This document shows positions 62,556 to 64,000 of a stretch of DNA of 64,000 nt, in pieces (position 1 is the stretch's first letter; the number at the start of each line of letters is the position of its first letter). The stretch spans positions 30,707-94,706 of the forward strand of contig NZ_FQZU01000022.1 of NCBI RefSeq assembly GCF_900142135.1. The letters run 5' to 3'. Below the pieces are notes generated by a model that had not been told where the DNA came from, did not search any database, and saw only the letters and a list, made by a program, of their open reading frames with translations. The DNA comes from Desulfatibacillum alkenivorans DSM 16219. GTDB lineage: Bacteria > Desulfobacterota > Desulfobacteria > Desulfobacterales > Desulfatibacillaceae. Position numbers and translations under genes: made by a program.

Positions 62556-62703
62556 AGATCGCCCTCTTGGTCGTCCGCCATGACCCGCCCACCTTGACGC
62601 CGGGCAGCTTTTTCTGCCGCATAAGATGCCTGACGGTTTCGACACCGATAGATAGCTCCTCAGCGACTTGTTCAGGTGTCAATATGGCATTTTCGTGTTT
62701 CAT
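62389..62703 (-). CDS. Excisionase-like helix-turn-helix protein
   Basis: A 104-residue protein. Residues 8-58 form a MerR/excisionase-type winged helix (LTPEQVAEELSIGVETVRHL, KVGGSWRTTKRAIYGYL); the tail is very basic (GKGKGKRILSAKNPGKGMGK). Its last 167 bases overlap the start of the integrase in another frame. Such proteins usually bind att sites and direct excision. The ribosome site is poor. Confidence 0.78.
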   Translation of the reverse strand: MKHENAILTPEQVAEELSIGVETVRHLMRQKKLPGVKVGGSWRTTKRAIYGYLEDQMGLESGVRTERGKGKGKRILSAKNPGKGMGKDRKRTQEREPPKVFFDR

Positions 62704-62940
62704 GTCAATAAAAGTTTGATTTTATTAGTAATTAACGTCTTTTGAGTCTCCGTCCGGGCCATGAAAGACCTTGTCGCTTTTCAACTCACAAGCTCCAATG
62801 TTGGCATGGAGCTTTGCACATTTGCTATTCGGAACACTACTTCAAATCAAGGGGCAGATCAATTTATTTGTAGTAAAAACAGAATGTTGGTCACAACGCA
62901 ATTTCTCGTTGATCCTGAAAAGGCGTTTTCCTATACAAAC

Positions 62941-63167
62941 AAAAATACGGCGAAACTTTTCAAAAACGGTAACAGTCAGACGGCTCGGTTGCCCAAGGAA
63001 TTTTAGTTCACGGGAGACGAGGTGTTGATCAGGAAGGTGGGCCGGAACGTAGTGCTCTCCCCAAGGAGGACCTGTGGAGTTCGCTTGTGCAGAGTCTGGA
63101 TCTGTTCACGGAGGACTTCATGGAGGACCGGAATCAGCCGGGCCTGGACGAGCGGGAATTGCTGTGA
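62941..63167 (+). pseudogene. Decayed VapB-type antitoxin gene
   Basis: The frame reads NTAKLFKNGNSQTARLPKEF, the standard VapB opening, but AAA stands where the initiating ATG should be, a TAG stop at 63004 interrupts after KEF, the frame resumes FTGDEVLIRKVGRNVVLSP, and a one-base loss near 63058 shifts it before EDLWSSLVQSLDLFTEDFME and the stop at 63165-63167. Three separate lesions make it a clear pseudogene. Confidence 0.85.
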
Positions 63168-63235
63168 TGCAGTACATGCTCGACACCAACATCTGCATCT
63201 ATCTCATCAAGAAGAAACCGGCTTGGGTGACCGCC
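63167..63235 (+). pseudogene. Truncated VapC-type PIN-domain toxin fragment
   Basis: The ATG overlaps the vapB stop (TGATG). MQYMLDTNICIYLIKKKP is the conserved VapC N-terminus with the first catalytic Asp, but recognisable sequence ends after about 20 residues and the frame runs into unrelated DNA opposite the AbiEii gene. Confidence 0.8.
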
Positions 63236-63253
63236 TATTCCGGCACCCCGCCC

Positions 63254-64000
63254 TTATGCTTCCGCACGTTTACCGCCTTCCACTCCAGTAAGGGTACTCA
63301 GCCTCACCACCAGGTCCGCGTCATTTGTCAACAAAGCCGGGTGGATTTCCCCGTAATCCAGCAGCCGATCCAGGAACTCCATCTCGGCGTCGGTGAACGG
63401 AAACAGAAAGCCCAGAGCGTCCTTTGTTTCTTCCACCAATCTCCTGCCGTATTCCTCGGCGGTTTCCGCATCCTGGGCGGCGACGGTCCGCAGAGTGGGC
63501 GTCAACTGCCGGGCCAATTCCTTGGGGTCGAAATCCACGTCGTCCAGTTTCACGTGCCTCCAGTCCTTGCGATTCATGGCCCCGTAGGCAAAAAAGGCGG
63601 CGCGGACCTTTACCCTGTCCAGATCGAGGGACATCATTTGGTGGCAGTCGAACAGGTCCCGGGCCTGGTGCCTTGAGAACAGGGCCGCCAATTTCCCAGC
63701 CGCGATCTCATGCGCGTCCAATACCGGAACATTGCGGGCGGTCCATGAGCCAACAGTCCGGGAATCCATGAGGGACACCGGCCACAGGGGGATGCGGAAC
63801 ATGAAATTAAGGTCCACCTCCAGGTTGCCGGGCTGGCCAAAGGCACTCTGGTATCCCAACACCCATTTCCCGCCCGCATGTTCCTCGGGTAGGCGCTTCA
63901 CGGTAAAGCCCTCTCTGGAAAAGACGGCGGTCAGTGCCTGCTCCATCTTCGGTCGGTCCTTCAACATTTCCTCGCGGCCAGGTTGGGCCACATAGTTGAG
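63254..64000 (-). CDS. AbiEii/AbiGii-family nucleotidyltransferase toxin, C-terminal part
   Basis: The visible 248 residues lack the start, which lies beyond the window edge (the frame is open at 64000). GGKWVLGYQSAFGQPGNLEVDLNF, MFRIPLWPV, PVLDAHEIAAGKLAALFSRHQA and RDLFDCHQMM are diagnostic of AbiEii-type toxins of type IV toxin-antitoxin or abortive-infection systems. The nucleotidyltransferase GS motif should be in the missing part. The partner antitoxin (AbiEi) would also be upstream, outside the window. Located on the putative tRNA-Glu element. Confidence 0.88.
   Translation of the reverse strand, partial: LNYVAQPGREEMLKDRPKMEQALTAVFSREGFTVKRLPEEHAGGKWVLGYQSAFGQPGNLEVDLNFMFRIPLWPVSLMDSRTVGSWTARNVPVLDAHEIAAGKLAALFSRHQARDLFDCHQMMSLDLDRVKVRAAFFAYGAMNRKDWRHVKLDDVDFDPKELARQLTPTLRTVAAQDAETAEEYGRRLVEETKDALGFLFPFTDAEMEFLDRLLDYGEIHPALLTNDADLVVRLSTLTGVEGGKRAEA

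Noticed and set aside
62704..64000. Second copy of the tRNA-Glu 3' end as the right attachment site
   Set aside because: No repeat of the T-arm and acceptor sequence was seen up to the window edge; the element probably extends further.

Overview
The window is a 64 kb stretch of a Gram-negative bacterial chromosome. The gene content suggests a strictly anaerobic, lipid-metabolising member of the Desulfobacterota (the former sulfate-reducing deltaproteobacteria; a Desulfatibacillum-like organism would fit). The clues are a tungsten-type aldehyde:ferredoxin oxidoreductase, a multiheme cytochrome c, an iron alcohol dehydrogenase, acyl-CoA ligase, thiolase and sterol-carrier (SCP2) proteins, several very large hybrid histidine kinases, and TRAP and Mla transport. 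The taxon is inference; no rRNA or other marker gene is present.

Layout. 1-6.5 kb (minus strand): a compact operon of an unknown 777-residue protein, NUDIX hydrolase, STAS protein, CheY, CheA and a cut-off c-type cytochrome, with two or three 4-bp start/stop overlaps. 6.7-11 kb: Fe-alcohol dehydrogenase, an SCP2-like protein, and divergently the aldehyde:ferredoxin oxidoreductase. 11.1-13.0 kb: a class III aminotransferase between two arrays of short hairpin repeats, each array also carrying a copy of a ~123-bp repeat. 13-21.6 kb: RND exporter, AhpD-like protein, YceI, MalY/PatB-type lyase, MFS transporter, MutY and small hypotheticals. 21.6-27.1 kb: a TetR regulator with two matching palindromic operators, one in the tetR / chalcone-isomerase-like intergenic region and one over the promoter of an SCP2 - acyl-CoA ligase - thiolase operon. 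27-45.6 kb: signalling (three large sensor kinases, an adenylate cyclase), a carbamoyltransferase/SxtJ-like pair, an outer-membrane barrel, a GNAT and a DUF2156 protein.

45.7-49.3 kb: a probable sulfur-amino-acid operon (ATC-hydrolase family, M20 amidohydrolase, a frameshifted NRAMP remnant, L-cysteine desulfidase family). 49.5-53.4 kb: a transposase remnant, then a divergent envelope-stress module (Deg-type protease against ECF sigma factor, zinc anti-sigma factor and Spy/CpxP-like protein). 53.4-57.8 kb: HNH nuclease and a complete mlaEFDCA-like phospholipid transport operon in which the ATPase is fused to a degenerate GGDEF domain. 58-60.8 kb: a DctPQM TRAP transporter. 61.2-64 kb: tRNA-Lys and tRNA-Glu, then a tyrosine integrase, an excisionase-like protein, a decayed vapBC locus and an AbiEii-type toxin cut by the window edge: the beginning of an integrated element at tRNA-Glu.

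The most unusual items are the MlaF-GGDEF fusion, the aminotransferase enclosed by repeat arrays, the TetR operator pair, and the operon linking ATC hydrolase to cysteine desulfidase. All calls rest on reading motifs and gene order by eye; no database search or alignment was run.
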